Counted from the stretch's first letter, positions 48,095 through 57,340 are shown. The stretch is 64,000 nucleotides of DNA from Paenibacillus woosongensis (GCF_030122845.1 NZ_CP126084.1:2232001-2296000); one strand, 5' to 3'. The notes: generated by a model not told the origin, from the letters alone. Program-made: numbers and translations.

Positions 48095-48619
48095 ATGAAG
48101 GTTTATTATTACAAGCTCCCGGTACTGAAAATGTCGGCGGCTTGCGTAGAGCTGATAGACAACAACGGCAGTCCTTGCGGCCGCATGACAAGAACGTTCA
48201 AGCATCTTCCCAGCAAGGCCATATGCTGGATCATAGATAGCTGGGAATTAAGCTTCAGGGCTGAAGCCGAGCAGTGCGCCATCGAGCTGTTGGATAGGAG
48301 CAGATGGTTCGAAAGGAACAAATGGAGCATTTCCTGCAAAGAAGGAGATGAAGAGCAGCGTTTTTCGCTCAATGACAGAACTATGATAAGAACGAACCCG
48401 CGGTTTGAATTTACGTATAATGGTCAGCCGTATGAAGCAGTCCAAGCTTTTTTGGACAAGAGAACCAGAATCATTAACCTAACGCAGAACAAGGTAAGCG
48501 CTGAAATGGAGAGACATTCTATCGGCAGGGTATTCCAAAGGAAGATTACGATGTACGATGAGGAGTTAAATCCTTTGCTGGCAGCATGCATTGACCGTTT
48601 GATCAGAACACTTAGCTGA
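48095..48619 (+). CDS. Hypothetical protein, possibly tubby-like fold
   Basis: A soluble 174-residue protein starting MKVYYYKLP and containing alternating beta-type segments (WELSFRAEAEQCAIELLDRSRW, QRFSLNDRTMIRTNPRFEFTYNG, IGRVFQRKITMYDEEL) that resemble LURP/tubby-like beta barrels of Bacillaceae. This family call is tentative. It lies directly after the purC terminator, so it needs its own promoter or read-through. Function unknown. Confidence 0.65.
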   Translation: MKVYYYKLPVLKMSAACVELIDNNGSPCGRMTRTFKHLPSKAICWIIDSWELSFRAEAEQCAIELLDRSRWFERNKWSISCKEGDEEQRFSLNDRTMIRTNPRFEFTYNGQPYEAVQAFLDKRTRIINLTQNKVSAEMERHSIGRVFQRKITMYDEELNPLLAACIDRLIRTLS

Positions 48620-48661
48620 TCGCAACAACATGAATTTTTCGGGAAAGGAGGAGTGATGATA

Positions 48662-49048
48662 GTGAGTTCTTCAGACAATAGGAGTACGATCCGGCATCTC
48701 AGCCCTGTGTTGTTTGTAGCCGATCGCCAGAAGACGCTTGAGTACTATAGCTCGATTGGCTTCTACTGCGATTTTGGCCTGGGTTTCGTCGAACGGGACG
48801 GGCTGGAAATTATTTTTCATGAAACAGAAAACAAAGATCGAATCACCCCGAATTACCCTCATCACCGGGAAGATGCGTTGGATATTTTCGCCATGGTTTA
48901 CGGCGTGGAAGAGCTCTATCATGAGCTGGCCGAAAAAGGAGCCAAACTGCATAAACCGCTGGAGGTCAATGAGTTTGGCATGAAGGAGTTTTCCATTATG
49001 GACCCGGACGGCTACACGATCGGATTCGGGGAGTCAATCCAGGATTAG
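48662..49048 (+). CDS. VOC-family (glyoxalase/bleomycin-resistance-like) protein
   Basis: A 128-residue protein with the paired beta-alpha-beta-beta-beta fold of the vicinal oxygen chelate superfamily: HLSPVLFVADRQKTLEYYSSIGF at the start, GLEIIFHE in the middle, and FSIMDPDGYTIGFGE at the end, supplying a glutamate ligand. Specific activity cannot be told. GTG at 48662 is chosen because GGAGGAG lies eight bases upstream; the earlier GTG and ATG overlap that site. Its stop overlaps by four bases with the convergent gene. Confidence 0.85.
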   Translation: MSSSDNRSTIRHLSPVLFVADRQKTLEYYSSIGFYCDFGLGFVERDGLEIIFHETENKDRITPNYPHHREDALDIFAMVYGVEELYHELAEKGAKLHKPLEVNEFGMKEFSIMDPDGYTIGFGESIQD

Positions 49049-49683
49049 GGTGTTGTAATGGTTATCGTGCTTGATTGCGAATCCCACTCCACAACAGCGT
49101 CGAAGGATTCGGCGGCAAAGCGGGCAGGCACCATCGTATACCCGTTAATGACAATCGGCTTGGCCTGTAAAGTAAGCGCCTTGTCCTGCTTTCGGGCGGC
49201 CGTGCTGTCCACGGTCAATTCAACCGTTGTATTGCCCTTGTAGGCTGTGATTTTCTTCGTAGACTGATCCCATTCCAAGGTGGCGCCGAGGGCATCAAAC
49301 ATGTTTTTCAGCGGGATCAGTACCGTTCCGTTGACGATGACGGCCTTTTGATCCAGAGGTACAATGCTGCTATTCACAATCAAGGTAATGTCTACCGTGG
49401 TATATCCCTTGTTAGGGGTGGTTTTTTTACTATTTGTGCTGCTTTTGGTAGAAGCGCTCTTCGTGGTTGAGGTACTGGATGATTTGGTGGATGTTGATTT
49501 CGAGCCTGAATTCGTCGTGCCGGAATTGTGATAATGGTAGCCGGTGCAAAGGCCCTTCTGCTTCGATTTCTCAGAGCAGTTATGTCCGCCGTTGGCGTCT
49601 GTTCTGCCAGAATGGGCGAGAGCCGCCGTCTGAACCGATAACAGTAAAGCTAGACTGACAACAAGAGCGACAATTTTTTTCAT
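49045..49683 (-). CDS. Secreted YHYH-motif protein with copper amine oxidase N-terminal-like domain
   Basis: A 212-residue secreted protein. It has a signal peptide (about 1-23), a short Cys/His-rich module HSGRTDANGGHNC...GLCTGYHYH (about 24-50) of the YHYH type, a Ser/Thr/Lys-rich low-complexity linker (about 51-95) and a stalk domain of the copper amine oxidase N-terminal family (about 100-212; VNGTVLIPLKNMFDALGATLEWD, YTMVPARFAAESFDAVVEWD). No oxidase domain is present; such domains occur widely on Paenibacillus surfaces. The HxH/Cys cluster could bind a metal. The start at 49683 has AAGGAGG seven bases upstream. Confidence 0.88.
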   Translation of the reverse strand: MKKIVALVVSLALLLSVQTAALAHSGRTDANGGHNCSEKSKQKGLCTGYHYHNSGTTNSGSKSTSTKSSSTSTTKSASTKSSTNSKKTTPNKGYTTVDITLIVNSSIVPLDQKAVIVNGTVLIPLKNMFDALGATLEWDQSTKKITAYKGNTTVELTVDSTAARKQDKALTLQAKPIVINGYTMVPARFAAESFDAVVEWDSQSSTITITTP

Positions 49684-49828
49684 CGTACAGCCTCCTTGCA
49701 AATTATACATGATCATAGTAGATACATACTTAAGTATTATATCGGTTCAAAGCCTCGGAATGATTATAAAATGACAAGGAATGGAACGACCATATCGACT
49801 CCATCAGGGAGAGCGGGGAATGTTTGTT

Positions 49829-50049
49829 ATGAACTCTATTGAGCAAAGTTTGGAAGCATTGAATATTGCGGACCTCGAGTTTGAAGAGCATCACAAAGTA
49901 TTGAACGGATTCTCCGATTTGTTAATGGAAGTATTACGGTCGATGTTCACGTACGGAAGCTGCGGGAGAAGCTGGAGAAGGACAGCTCCAAGCCCGAGCT
50001 GATTGAGACTGTCTGGGGCGTCGGCTATCGCTGGAGGAAGGAAGATTGA
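49829..50049 (+). pseudogene. Remnant of an OmpR-type response regulator
   Basis: The 3' part (about 49930-50049), read in the frame that stops at 50047, gives [17 protein letters not shown]...[11 protein letters not shown], the C-terminal recognition helix and wing of an OmpR/PhoB DNA-binding domain. The receiver domain and most of the DNA-binding domain are missing. The 5' part, in another frame ([24 protein letters not shown]), is not a receiver domain and I do not recognise it; it appears to be joined by deletion. The histidine kinase start follows after 1 base, as in a normal two-component pair. Confidence 0.7.
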
Positions 50050-50050
50050 T

Positions 50051-51253
50051 GTGGGTATTCGCAAAAGGCTGGTCGGAAGCTATCTTCTCGTCATTCTGAT
50101 TACGGTGATCACCCTTGAGGCCATATTGATTGCCGCTGTGAACTATTATTATCACAATATCGAGCGCACCCTGGTCACTCAGGCCGAACTGTCGGCCTCT
50201 TTTTATGAGCAATACTTTGCGGAAGAGGACTTGGAACAGCAGGCAGAACGATTGTTGGGAGGGTTTTCGCATCATTTTGCGGGGCAGGTGCAAATTATCG
50301 GCTCCTCTGGGCAGCTGATTCAAGACACTTCGGGATTTCGGCTTGGGCAAAATATGACCGGATTCCCAGATGTGCGAAGCGCGATTGCCGGCTTTGCCGA
50401 TACTTGGCGCGGCCAGGACTTGGCTTGGCAGGAGGAGGTGCTTGCGGTTTCCTATCCGCTGGTGGCCAAAGGCCAGACCGCTGGAGCCGTACGGTTCATA
50501 ACCTCGTTAAAGCAAACGGAGGAGACGGTGAGGCAGATTGCCCTCATCTTCGTAGCGGTAGGCCTCGTTGTGATTGCACTTGTTGCCGCTGTTGGCATCG
50601 TGCTGTCCGGGATGATTACGAAGTCGATTACCGGTCTAAAGCGGGCCGCTGAAAAAATGGCGGATGGAGATTTCAGTGTTAGAGCAGAGAAGGCTTATAA
50701 GGACGAGTTGGGCGCACTAACAGATACGCTGAATACGATGGCTGGAACAATACAGCGGCAAGAGCAACTCAAAAATGATTTCATCTCCTCGGTGTCGCAT
50801 GAGCTGCTGGATTTCTCGAAATTTGGAGACGGCCGAATGGAGCTTAGCCGGTCACCCCTTCTGCTCCCTGATGGGGCACGGCTGCTTACTATGCCTGACG
50901 GCAAGCCGAATAACGGCATTTCCTACGGTGATCTGGACGGCGATGGACAGAATGAGGCTACCGTTGTATATGAAGAGGAAGTTGGCCGCGAACGTACGCT
51001 GAAAGCGGCTTTGCTAATGCGCCGGCAGGAAGCATGGCAGATTGTTTGGCATGGGGAAGGCAGCGGGCATAGTTTGGATTACGCGGGGATCCGTGATGTC
51101 GACAGGGATGGGGCCGCAGAAATCCTTTTGGGCTGGTCGCTGGGCGCAGGTGTGAACGGGCTTGACATTTATGAATGGGACAAGGGCACATTGAAGCTGC
51201 AGGACAGAAAAGGATATCACGAAAGCACCGAGCTCAGGGATATGATGAACTAG
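50051..51253 (+). pseudogene. Chimera: truncated histidine kinase joined to an FG-GAP/VCBS-like protein
   Basis: Residues 1-250 are a sensor kinase: membrane helix (about 8-32), extracytoplasmic sensor, second helix near 160-185, HAMP (SGMITKSITGLKRAAEKMADGDFSV) and the H-box start NDFISSVSHEL. The following RTPLT... part of the dimerisation helix is absent; LDFSKF and GRMEL, which belong later in the kinase, follow directly. The ATP-binding domain is lost, and the rest (about 270-400; GDLDGDGQNEATVVY, IRDVDRDGAAEILLGW) is the C-terminus of an FG-GAP-like protein. At least two in-frame deletions are implied. The product could be made but cannot be a working kinase. Start GTG with GGAAGG upstream. 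Confidence 0.8.
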
Positions 51254-51294
51254 CTGCTGCAGCGGCGTTTCTGCATGATGAATTGAGGTTATGT

Positions 51295-52244
51295 ATGATT
51301 TTTCTCGAAAAGCTAAAAAAGCTGGATAAAGCAACATTATTCATTATTATTTGTCTAAATGCCATCGGCACGGTAGCCGTATATGGAGCAACAGTGGGGA
51401 CGAAGCTGGAGGGCCTGCATAAGAACAGTATGCTGCTCATCGCTTTATCCATGATCCTGATGTTGCTTGCGGCTTCTTTTGATTACAGGGTCATTTTCGG
51501 CAAGCTGAGATATATTCTCTATGCATTTGGGATAGGGATGCTGGCCTTTGTTCAATTTAAAGGAGAGAACATCAACGGTGCGGTGGTTAAGCATCGCATC
51601 GTTTCAGCTGCAGCCTTCGGAACTTGCCAAAATATTTACGATACTGCTTGTCGCCTACATGCTGAGCAGGAAGCAGGGGAGGAAGCTTCGTCTGATACAG
51701 GACGTGGTGCCGATCTGCCTGGTCTTTATGCTCCCGGTGCTGTTTATTATCAAGCAGCCTGATTTTGGTACGGCGCTCGTCTTTGTTGGCGTGCTGCTAA
51801 GCATGCTTTGGATGGGCAATATCCGGTTAAGATACATGCTCATTTTCTTAGGCGGTGTCATCTTGATTATCGGAGCAATCGTCTGGTTATATTATGCCGA
51901 TAACGCATTGCTGTCCAAGGTGATCAAGCCGCACCAAATGGCCAGAATACAGACGTTCCTGGATCCTGCCAGCGACCCCGGTAAATCATGGCATGTCAAA
52001 AATGCGATGCTGGCGATCAGCTCCGGCAGATAGGGCGGGTTCATATCTCGTCATCGGGATTACGGCCATGCTGGTGTTCCAAATTTTCGTCAATATCGGG
52101 ATGCATATCGGGCTCGTGCCTTTAACGGGGATTTCGCTGCCTTTTATCAGTTATGGGGGCAGTTCTCTGATTACGAATATGATTGCGATCGGACTTGTTC
52201 TGAGCGTGAAGATGCATAAAGATAAGACTATACCATTACCGTGA
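51295..52244 (+). pseudogene. Broken RodA/FtsW-family (SEDS) gene
   Basis: The N-terminus (MIFLEKLKKLDKATLFIII) runs in frame to about 51590 (FKGENINGA), where a small deletion shifts the frame; it resumes as VRWLSIASFQLQPSELAKI. It then continues to SSGR and a stop at 52031. The C-terminal SYLVIGI, GLVPLTGISLPFISYGGSSLITNM is in a third frame. About 60-70 residues normally present between AISSG and SYLVIG (the HTDFIF..GEE region) are missing. So there is one frameshift and one internal deletion. This is the second damaged SEDS gene in the window. Confidence 0.85.
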
Positions 52245-52279
52245 CTTATATGAAAGTGACACAGGAAGAGAGGTATGTA

Positions 52280-52957
52280 ATGAGATATTCGCATAGACAA
52301 CGGCGTGTAAGTCCATATGTCATTTTCTGGGCTTTGCTGGCACTGGCCGGATTTGGCGTGATCGCTTTTTTTGCGGTTCGGCAACCGTTAAATTCCTTTG
52401 ATCTCCATGTGGCGGCATGGGTACAGAGCTTTGAGTCGGCGTCCTTGACCCGTATTATGGTCTTCTTCTCCACACTGGGATCAACCAAGTTTACGATTCT
52501 GATTACTTTGTCGGCCATGCTTATATTGTTTTTCGTATTGCAGCATCGGATGGAATTATTGTTTCTCGCTGCATTTCTAGGCGGAGCGTCTTTACTGAAT
52601 AAGCTATTGAAAATTATCTTTCAGCGGGAGCGGCCATTCGTACATCGTTTGGTAGAAGAGACGGGCTTCAGCTTCCCCAGCGGCCATGCCATGGCAGCTT
52701 TCGCATTATATGGGGCGTTGGCCTTTCTCTTATGGCGGCATATACGTCCACAATGGGGGCGCATTCTCTTGATTGTCCTTAGCTGTTTCATGGTAGTGAT
52801 GATTTGCATAAGCCGAATCTATCTTGGCGTTCACTATCCAAGCGATATTGCAGGAGCACTGCTGGCTAGCGGATTCTGGCTGAGCGTCATGATCGGGATT
52901 GCCCAGTGGTATGAAGGGCGGTATGGAGCGGTGTCCGAATTTCGTTTACGGCGATAG
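52280..52957 (+). CDS. PAP2-family membrane phosphatase
   Basis: A 225-residue integral membrane phosphatase with the three PAP2 signature motifs: KIIFQRERPF, PSGHAMAAF and SRIYLGVHYPSDI, the histidines of the last two being catalytic. Candidates for its substrate are undecaprenyl pyrophosphate (lipid carrier recycling) or phosphatidylglycerol phosphate. The ATG at 52280 has GAGAGG six bases upstream; the in-frame codon at 52241 overlaps the end of the RodA remnant. The frame is intact despite the damaged neighbours. Confidence 0.9.
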   Translation: MRYSHRQRRVSPYVIFWALLALAGFGVIAFFAVRQPLNSFDLHVAAWVQSFESASLTRIMVFFSTLGSTKFTILITLSAMLILFFVLQHRMELLFLAAFLGGASLLNKLLKIIFQRERPFVHRLVEETGFSFPSGHAMAAFALYGALAFLLWRHIRPQWGRILLIVLSCFMVVMICISRIYLGVHYPSDIAGALLASGFWLSVMIGIAQWYEGRYGAVSEFRLRR

Positions 52958-53046
52958 CCGATAAGGCGGCTCTGGGACTTTCGTGCATCGTGAATGCGAA
53001 TTCGTTATAATAATAGAAAAGTGAATGAGCAGGAAGGGAAAGCCAT

Positions 53047-53787
53047 ATGAGCGAACGACAAATTGAGCAATTGAAAATGATGCGCAACGAGATTACCCGT
53101 TTTTTATTAACTTACAAATTTGCATTGGACGAGATGGAGACGAAAATTGAAATTTTGAAGGAAGAGTTCGAATCTCTTCATGACTATAGCCCGATTGAGC
53201 ACACGAAGACCAGGCTGAAATCGCCGGAGAGCATCATGAGCAAGCTGTATCGCAAAGGTGCGGATTTCTCCTTCGAGTCGATTCGGGAAACGGTGAAGGA
53301 TATTGCAGGAATGCGGATCACCTGCTCCTTTGTATCGGATATATATCGGGTAAGCGACATGCTGCAGAAGCAAAATGATTTGAAGGTCCTCGAAATTAAG
53401 GATTATATCAAAAATCCGAAACCCAATGGCTATAAAAGCTTGCATCTGCTAATCGAAGTTCCAGTATTTATGTCTGACCGCGTCGAGCAGGTATGCGTCG
53501 AGGTGCAAATCCGCACAATCGCCATGGACTTCTGGGCTAGCCTCGAGCATAAAATTTTTTATAAATATAATCAATCGGTACCCGAGCGCCTGCTGCAGGA
53601 GCTCAAGGACGCGGCCGATACCGCGGACGAGCTGGATCATCAGATGGAGCGCTTGATGAATGAAGTTCAGACGATCAAGCATCTGAACGACGACCATTCA
53701 AGTGAGGATTTCACCAGCATCATTATCAATAATCAGAAGTTCAATCTTCCGCGCGCGTTGATAGATGTGCTAGGGAAGCAGGAATAA
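53047..53787 (+). CDS. Small alarmone synthetase (GTP pyrophosphokinase, RelP/YjbM-like)
   Basis: A 246-residue synthetase domain protein without hydrolase or regulatory domains. It makes ppGpp or pppGpp from ATP and GDP/GTP under stress. Visible features are the ATP-binding region TRLKSPESIMSKLYRKG, DIAGMRITC, and the pyrophosphate-accepting region NPKPNGYKSLHLLIEVP followed by VEVQIRTIAMDFWASLEHKI. The C-terminal helical tail is as in the tetrameric SAS1 group. GGAAGGGAAAG precedes the ATG. Confidence 0.93.
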   Translation: MSERQIEQLKMMRNEITRFLLTYKFALDEMETKIEILKEEFESLHDYSPIEHTKTRLKSPESIMSKLYRKGADFSFESIRETVKDIAGMRITCSFVSDIYRVSDMLQKQNDLKVLEIKDYIKNPKPNGYKSLHLLIEVPVFMSDRVEQVCVEVQIRTIAMDFWASLEHKIFYKYNQSVPERLLQELKDAADTADELDHQMERLMNEVQTIKHLNDDHSSEDFTSIIINNQKFNLPRALIDVLGKQE

Positions 53788-53824
53788 AATATAGGTAAGA
53801 AGAATCAAGCTCATTCAGAAACAT

Positions 53825-53868
53825 GACCCGGCATAAGATAGGAGCTATCTTAGAGCGGGTCTTTTTTT
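53825..53868 (+). terminator. Terminator of the alarmone synthetase gene
   Basis: GACCCG pairs with CGGGTC and AAGATAG with CTATCTT, followed by seven T residues. Confidence 0.9.
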
Positions 53869-53907
53869 GGTTTGGGACGGAAAATTTTATGTAGGAGCGG
53901 ATAGAGG

Positions 53908-54051
53908 ATGGAATTTATTTTTGGAATTTTGTTATTGTTCATCTTGTTCGGAATTCTCAGCGTTGACGCGAGGCTGAAGAAAAAGCAGGAAAGCGATAAG
54001 TTGCTGATGGAGAAGCTGGATGAAATGCTGGATGCGGTGAATAGGAAATGA
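53908..54051 (+). CDS. Small membrane protein
   Basis: A 47-residue protein: one hydrophobic helix (MEFIFGILLLFILFGILSV), then a charged amphipathic tail that could form a coiled coil (KKKQESDKLLMEKLDEMLDA). GGAG lies about 12 bases before the ATG and a closer AGAGG directly before it. The shape resembles small single-pass proteins common in Bacillota. It sits between a terminator and fosB, 45 bases before the latter, and may share its promoter. Function unknown. Confidence 0.65.
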   Translation: MEFIFGILLLFILFGILSVDARLKKKQESDKLLMEKLDEMLDAVNRK

Positions 54052-54096
54052 AGTATACGGATTGATTAGAAAACTCAGTTAGGGTGAGGTAAAGTC

Positions 54097-54516
54097 ATGG
54101 AAATTAAAGCGATGAATCATCTGTGCTTCTCGGTATCAGATCTGGAAGCGTCCATCGAATTCTATAGGGAAGTGTTCGGGGCCAAATTGTTGGTCAAGGG
54201 CCGGAAGCTGGCTTATTTCGATTTGAAAGGATTATGGTTAGCATTAAATCAGGAAGATATAGACCGAAGTTTGGCCAATCCATCGTATACGCATATTGCA
54301 TTCACTATCGAAGAGGCTGATTTTGAGAGAATCGCAGCTAGATTGAAGGATCTCCATGTGAATGTACTGCCTGGTCGCACAAGGGACGAGAAGGATAAGA
54401 AATCGATTTATTTTCTAGATCCGGACGGCCATATGTTTGAATTCCATACAGGCAGCTTAGCAGATCGTTTGGCATATTACCGGGATGATAAAGAGCATAT
54501 GACTTTTTATGAATGA
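54097..54516 (+). CDS. fosB: Metallothiol transferase FosB (fosfomycin resistance)
   Basis: A 139-residue VOC-family enzyme that opens the epoxide of fosfomycin with bacillithiol or cysteine. It follows B. subtilis FosB closely: [23 protein letters not shown] with the first metal histidine, [33 protein letters not shown] with the second histidine, [32 protein letters not shown] with the glutamate ligand, and the [17 protein letters not shown] end. GAGGTA lies upstream of the ATG. The gene is complete and probably chromosomal and intrinsic, as no mobile element is near. Confidence 0.95.
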   Translation: MEIKAMNHLCFSVSDLEASIEFYREVFGAKLLVKGRKLAYFDLKGLWLALNQEDIDRSLANPSYTHIAFTIEEADFERIAARLKDLHVNVLPGRTRDEKDKKSIYFLDPDGHMFEFHTGSLADRLAYYRDDKEHMTFYE

Positions 54517-54521
54517 AAAGA

Positions 54522-54549
54522 AAAAGCCGTGGCTATTAGCCACGGCTTC
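54522..54549. terminator. Bidirectional terminator between fosB and the repeat protein gene
   Basis: AAGCCGTGGCT pairs with AGCCACGGCTT around ATT; A-rich on the left, so on the minus strand it has a T-run. Serves convergent genes. Confidence 0.88.
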
Positions 54550-54553
54550 TGTA

Positions 54554-56905
54554 TTAGTGCTCGAGTGGTGATGTTGGATAGGTCGGAGAAGCGCTATTTG
54601 GATTACCGTACGCGTTAACTTCGAATGTGATGATTTTGTCGTAAATGATGTAGTCTTTGCGATTGGTGAAAGGCCCTTTGTTATTGTTATGCTTGTCGAT
54701 GGCAAAAGTAATTGGACCTACACCAGTGGCTCTTGTCTCATACCATTGGATAAACGCATTAACTTCGTTCATGGACAAATCATATTCTTTGATCTCGCCC
54801 GTGCTAAGCATGATGAACAGAAGCGCACGGTCCCCCGAATTTTCTTCGATCGGTGGAACGACCTTGCCGCGAGGAGTAGCTGATGCTTCGTTAGATGTTG
54901 CCACATCACCTGCAGCGTCTACAGCCGTGACGATGTAGTAATAAGTTGTACCGTTAACTACATTATGATCTGTGTAGGAATAAGTGCTGCTGGAAACGGT
55001 ATCGATTACGCTATATGGACCACCAGACGTAGTGCTGCGTTGAATTTTGTAGCTCGTTGCAGTGCTCACAGCGCTCCAGCTTAATTGAACATTCGAGTTC
55101 CCAGCTGTTGCGGAAAGTCCTAGCTCTTCAACAGGAACTTCCACTTCAATGCCGCTTCCGAAGACGTTCCATTCTGTGATGTATCCAACTGTTGTCATTT
55201 TTAATACAACTGTAGTGACACCGGATACAGGAGTCTCAAGTGCTTCTACAGTGTCATTAGCTGAAGGAACGTATGTTGAAAGAAGATTATTGTTAGCATC
55301 AAAAAACTCAATTGTTGCTGTACCTGAATATCTGTTTAAAATAACAGCACTAACTTCCTGTGGTGAAGAAAAAGTATGCCAGAAAAGAGTTCCTGATGTC
55401 AACTGGGCTGTTCTTGTCCCCGTATTGTTGTCTGTAACTCGGCGTTCCGTACCTGTAGGGGTCCCTACAGTTCTACCTGTATCTAATGTGCGTCCGTCTA
55501 ATAATCCGCCTGTATATTTGGTGGATTTTGGAGTAATCTGCTTCTGGGCTGAGTTGTCGCTTTCAGCAGCTGGATTGACGGCAGAAACAACGTAGTAATA
55601 AGTTGTGCCGTTATTTACAGTTCTGTCGATATAAGAATTTCCCTTAACATTAGAAGCGATCAATGCATATGGGCCTCCAGTTGAGGTTGCTCTCTTAATA
55701 TTATATGAGCTAGCCCCCGTATCTCCCCAGAATAGTTCAACCGTTTTATCTCCGCCATAAATCCAATCGATTGCTGGGACAACAGGAGCGACGTAAGGAG
55801 TCCCAAAAACATTCCATTCTGTGATATAGCCAACTGTTGTCATCTTTAATACTACGGTAGATACATTGGATACAGGGGAAGGAAGCATAACAACCCCATC
55901 ATTTACAACTGGTATATAAGAAAGAAGAAGGTTATTGTTAGCATCAAAAAACTCAATTGTTGCTGTACCTGAATATCTGTTTAAAATAACAGCACTAACT
56001 TCCTGTGGTGAAGAAAAAGTATGCCAGAAAAGAGTTCCTGATGTCAACTGGGCTGTTCTTGTTCCCGTATTGTTGTCTGTAACTCGGCGTTCTGTACCCG
56101 TAGGAGTCCCGACAATTCTACCTGTATCTAATGTAATTCCATCTAATAAACCGCCAGTATATTTATTTAATTCTGGTGTGACCATTTTTTGGGGTGAGTC
56201 GGCACTTTCGCCAGCCGGGTTGACAGACGAAATCACATAATAATAAGGTGTTTTGTTATTTACGTTTCTATCAGCGTAAGAAGTTCCGATAATGTTAGAA
56301 GCTAGTAATGCATAGGGGCCATTTGGAGTAGTTGCTCTTTTAATATTATAAGAACTAGCTCCAATATCTTCCCAGAATAACTCGACAACTTGATTTCCCC
56401 CATAGGTCCAACTGAACGCTGGTACGATAGGAGATGTGGAAGGTGTTTTAAAAACGTTCCATTCTGTGATGTACCCAACTGATGTCATTTTTAATACTAC
56501 GGTAGATACATTGGATACAGGGGAAGGAAGCATAACAACCCCATCATTAACAACAGGTACGTAAGAAAGAAGAAGATTATTGTTAGCATCGTAAAATTCA
56601 ATAGCTGCCGTACCAGAATATCTGTTTAAAATAACTGAATTAATTTCCTCTGGAGAAGAAAAATTATGCCATATAAGAGTTCCTGAAGTTAACTGTGCTG
56701 TTCTTGTTGTAGTGCTGTCATCTGTAATTGTAGTAATGTCTGCTCCTGTAGGTTGACCTACAGTTCTGCCTGTTTGTAGAGGAATACCATCCAGCAAACC
56801 TCCTTTATACTTACTTGCGGCATCTGCGACCGTATTCGGCAAAATGAATAGCAGCAGCGCCAGGGTGATGATAAAATAACTTACTTTGACTTTCTTGGTA
56901 TACAT
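54554..56905 (-). CDS. Secreted repeat protein with alternating beta-sandwich and FN3 domains
   Basis: A 783-residue secreted protein: signal peptide (about 1-29), three tandem units of 215 residues (about 31-675), each made of a galactose-binding-like beta-sandwich (KYTGGLLDG...TLFWHTFSSPQEVSAVILNRYSG...TEWNVFG) plus a fibronectin type III domain (NVQLSWSAVSTATSYKIQRS, YYYIVTAVD), and a C-terminal domain (about 690-783; GDRALLFIMLSTGEIKEYDLSMNEVNAFI-type, with IDKHNNNKGPF). The last domain recalls ends of other Paenibacillus surface proteins. No enzyme domain or LPXTG anchor is seen. AAGGAGG precedes the ATG on the minus strand. Likely role: adhesion or carbohydrate binding (inference). Base composition is more AT-rich than the dhb and lyase genes. 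Confidence 0.85.
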   Translation of the reverse strand: MYTKKVKVSYFIITLALLLFILPNTVADAASKYKGGLLDGIPLQTGRTVGQPTGADITTITDDSTTTRTAQLTSGTLIWHNFSSPEEINSVILNRYSGTAAIEFYDANNNLLLSYVPVVNDGVVMLPSPVSNVSTVVLKMTSVGYITEWNVFKTPSTSPIVPAFSWTYGGNQVVELFWEDIGASSYNIKRATTPNGPYALLASNIIGTSYADRNVNNKTPYYYVISSVNPAGESADSPQKMVTPELNKYTGGLLDGITLDTGRIVGTPTGTERRVTDNNTGTRTAQLTSGTLFWHTFSSPQEVSAVILNRYSGTATIEFFDANNNLLLSYIPVVNDGVVMLPSPVSNVSTVVLKMTTVGYITEWNVFGTPYVAPVVPAIDWIYGGDKTVELFWGDTGASSYNIKRATSTGGPYALIASNVKGNSYIDRTVNNGTTYYYVVSAVNPAAESDNSAQKQITPKSTKYTGGLLDGRTLDTGRTVGTPTGTERRVTDNNTGTRTAQLTSGTLFWHTFSSPQEVSAVILNRYSGTATIEFFDANNNLLSTYVPSANDTVEALETPVSGVTTVVLKMTTVGYITEWNVFGSGIEVEVPVEELGLSATAGNSNVQLSWSAVSTATSYKIQRSTTSGGPYSVIDTVSSSTYSYTDHNVVNGTTYYYIVTAVDAAGDVATSNEASATPRGKVVPPIEENSGDRALLFIMLSTGEIKEYDLSMNEVNAFIQWYETRATGVGPITFAIDKHNNNKGPFTNRKDYIIYDKIITFEVNAYGNPNSASPTYPTSPLEH
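54881..56815 (-). repeat. Three tandem 645-bp coding repeats
   Basis: Matching points occur at 55301, 55946 and 56591, giving an exact period of 645 bp (215 codons). Copies two and three (counted from the gene start) are nearly identical at DNA level over more than 100 bases, for example around 55297-55420 and 55942-56065; copy one has diverged. Confidence 0.85.
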
Positions 56906-57340
56906 GTATTTTCCTCCTTTGGGATTTATTGGATTTTCATCCGAGTAATATAAATACGATGTTTGTTTCGGGAATCCTTCTTTTGTACTAAAAGTAAAAA
57001 TGTTGACAAGTTTAATATTGGATGAATTTCATACAATCAGCTAATAGGCCTAAAAAATGATCCTTAGGTCTATTTCTTTTTCAATAATTTAGTTCTTTTT
57101 GATCGTTATTAATTTCATAGTTGCTAATTGATCGGAAAAATAGAACTATACTTATAAGATGTAGGCCAGAAAAGCTATTGTATGCCGGCTAAGCAAAGGA
57201 AGTTAGGGATCATCTTCGTTAAGCGGGGCAATTTTTTCTTCTTTATGAGCTTCATGAACATGAAGATATTCTTTAAGTACCGGCAAGTACATGGTCAATT
57301 TAGAAAACTAAAACATTATATGAAAGGTCATTAAGTTACT
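56906..57340. other. Intergenic region with hairpin and a small minus-strand ORF
   Basis: The stretch is AT-rich. AATAGGCCTAA (57043-57053) pairs with TTAGGTCTATT (57064-57074), followed by TCTTTTT, a plus-strand terminator with no obvious gene before it. On the minus strand 57292-57203 encodes 29 residues (MYLPVLKEYLHVHEAHKEEK start) without a ribosome binding site; it may be the tail of a lost gene. Confidence 0.4.

Noticed and set aside
54881-56815. Repeats considered as a CRISPR array
   Set aside because: The units are 645 bp, coding and in frame; there are no short repeats with unique spacers.
57001-57085. A small RNA gene from TTGACA at 57003 to the hairpin at 57043-57074
   Set aside because: The best -10 (TACAAT) is 23 bases from the -35, too far for a standard promoter, and the transcript would be only a few tens of bases.
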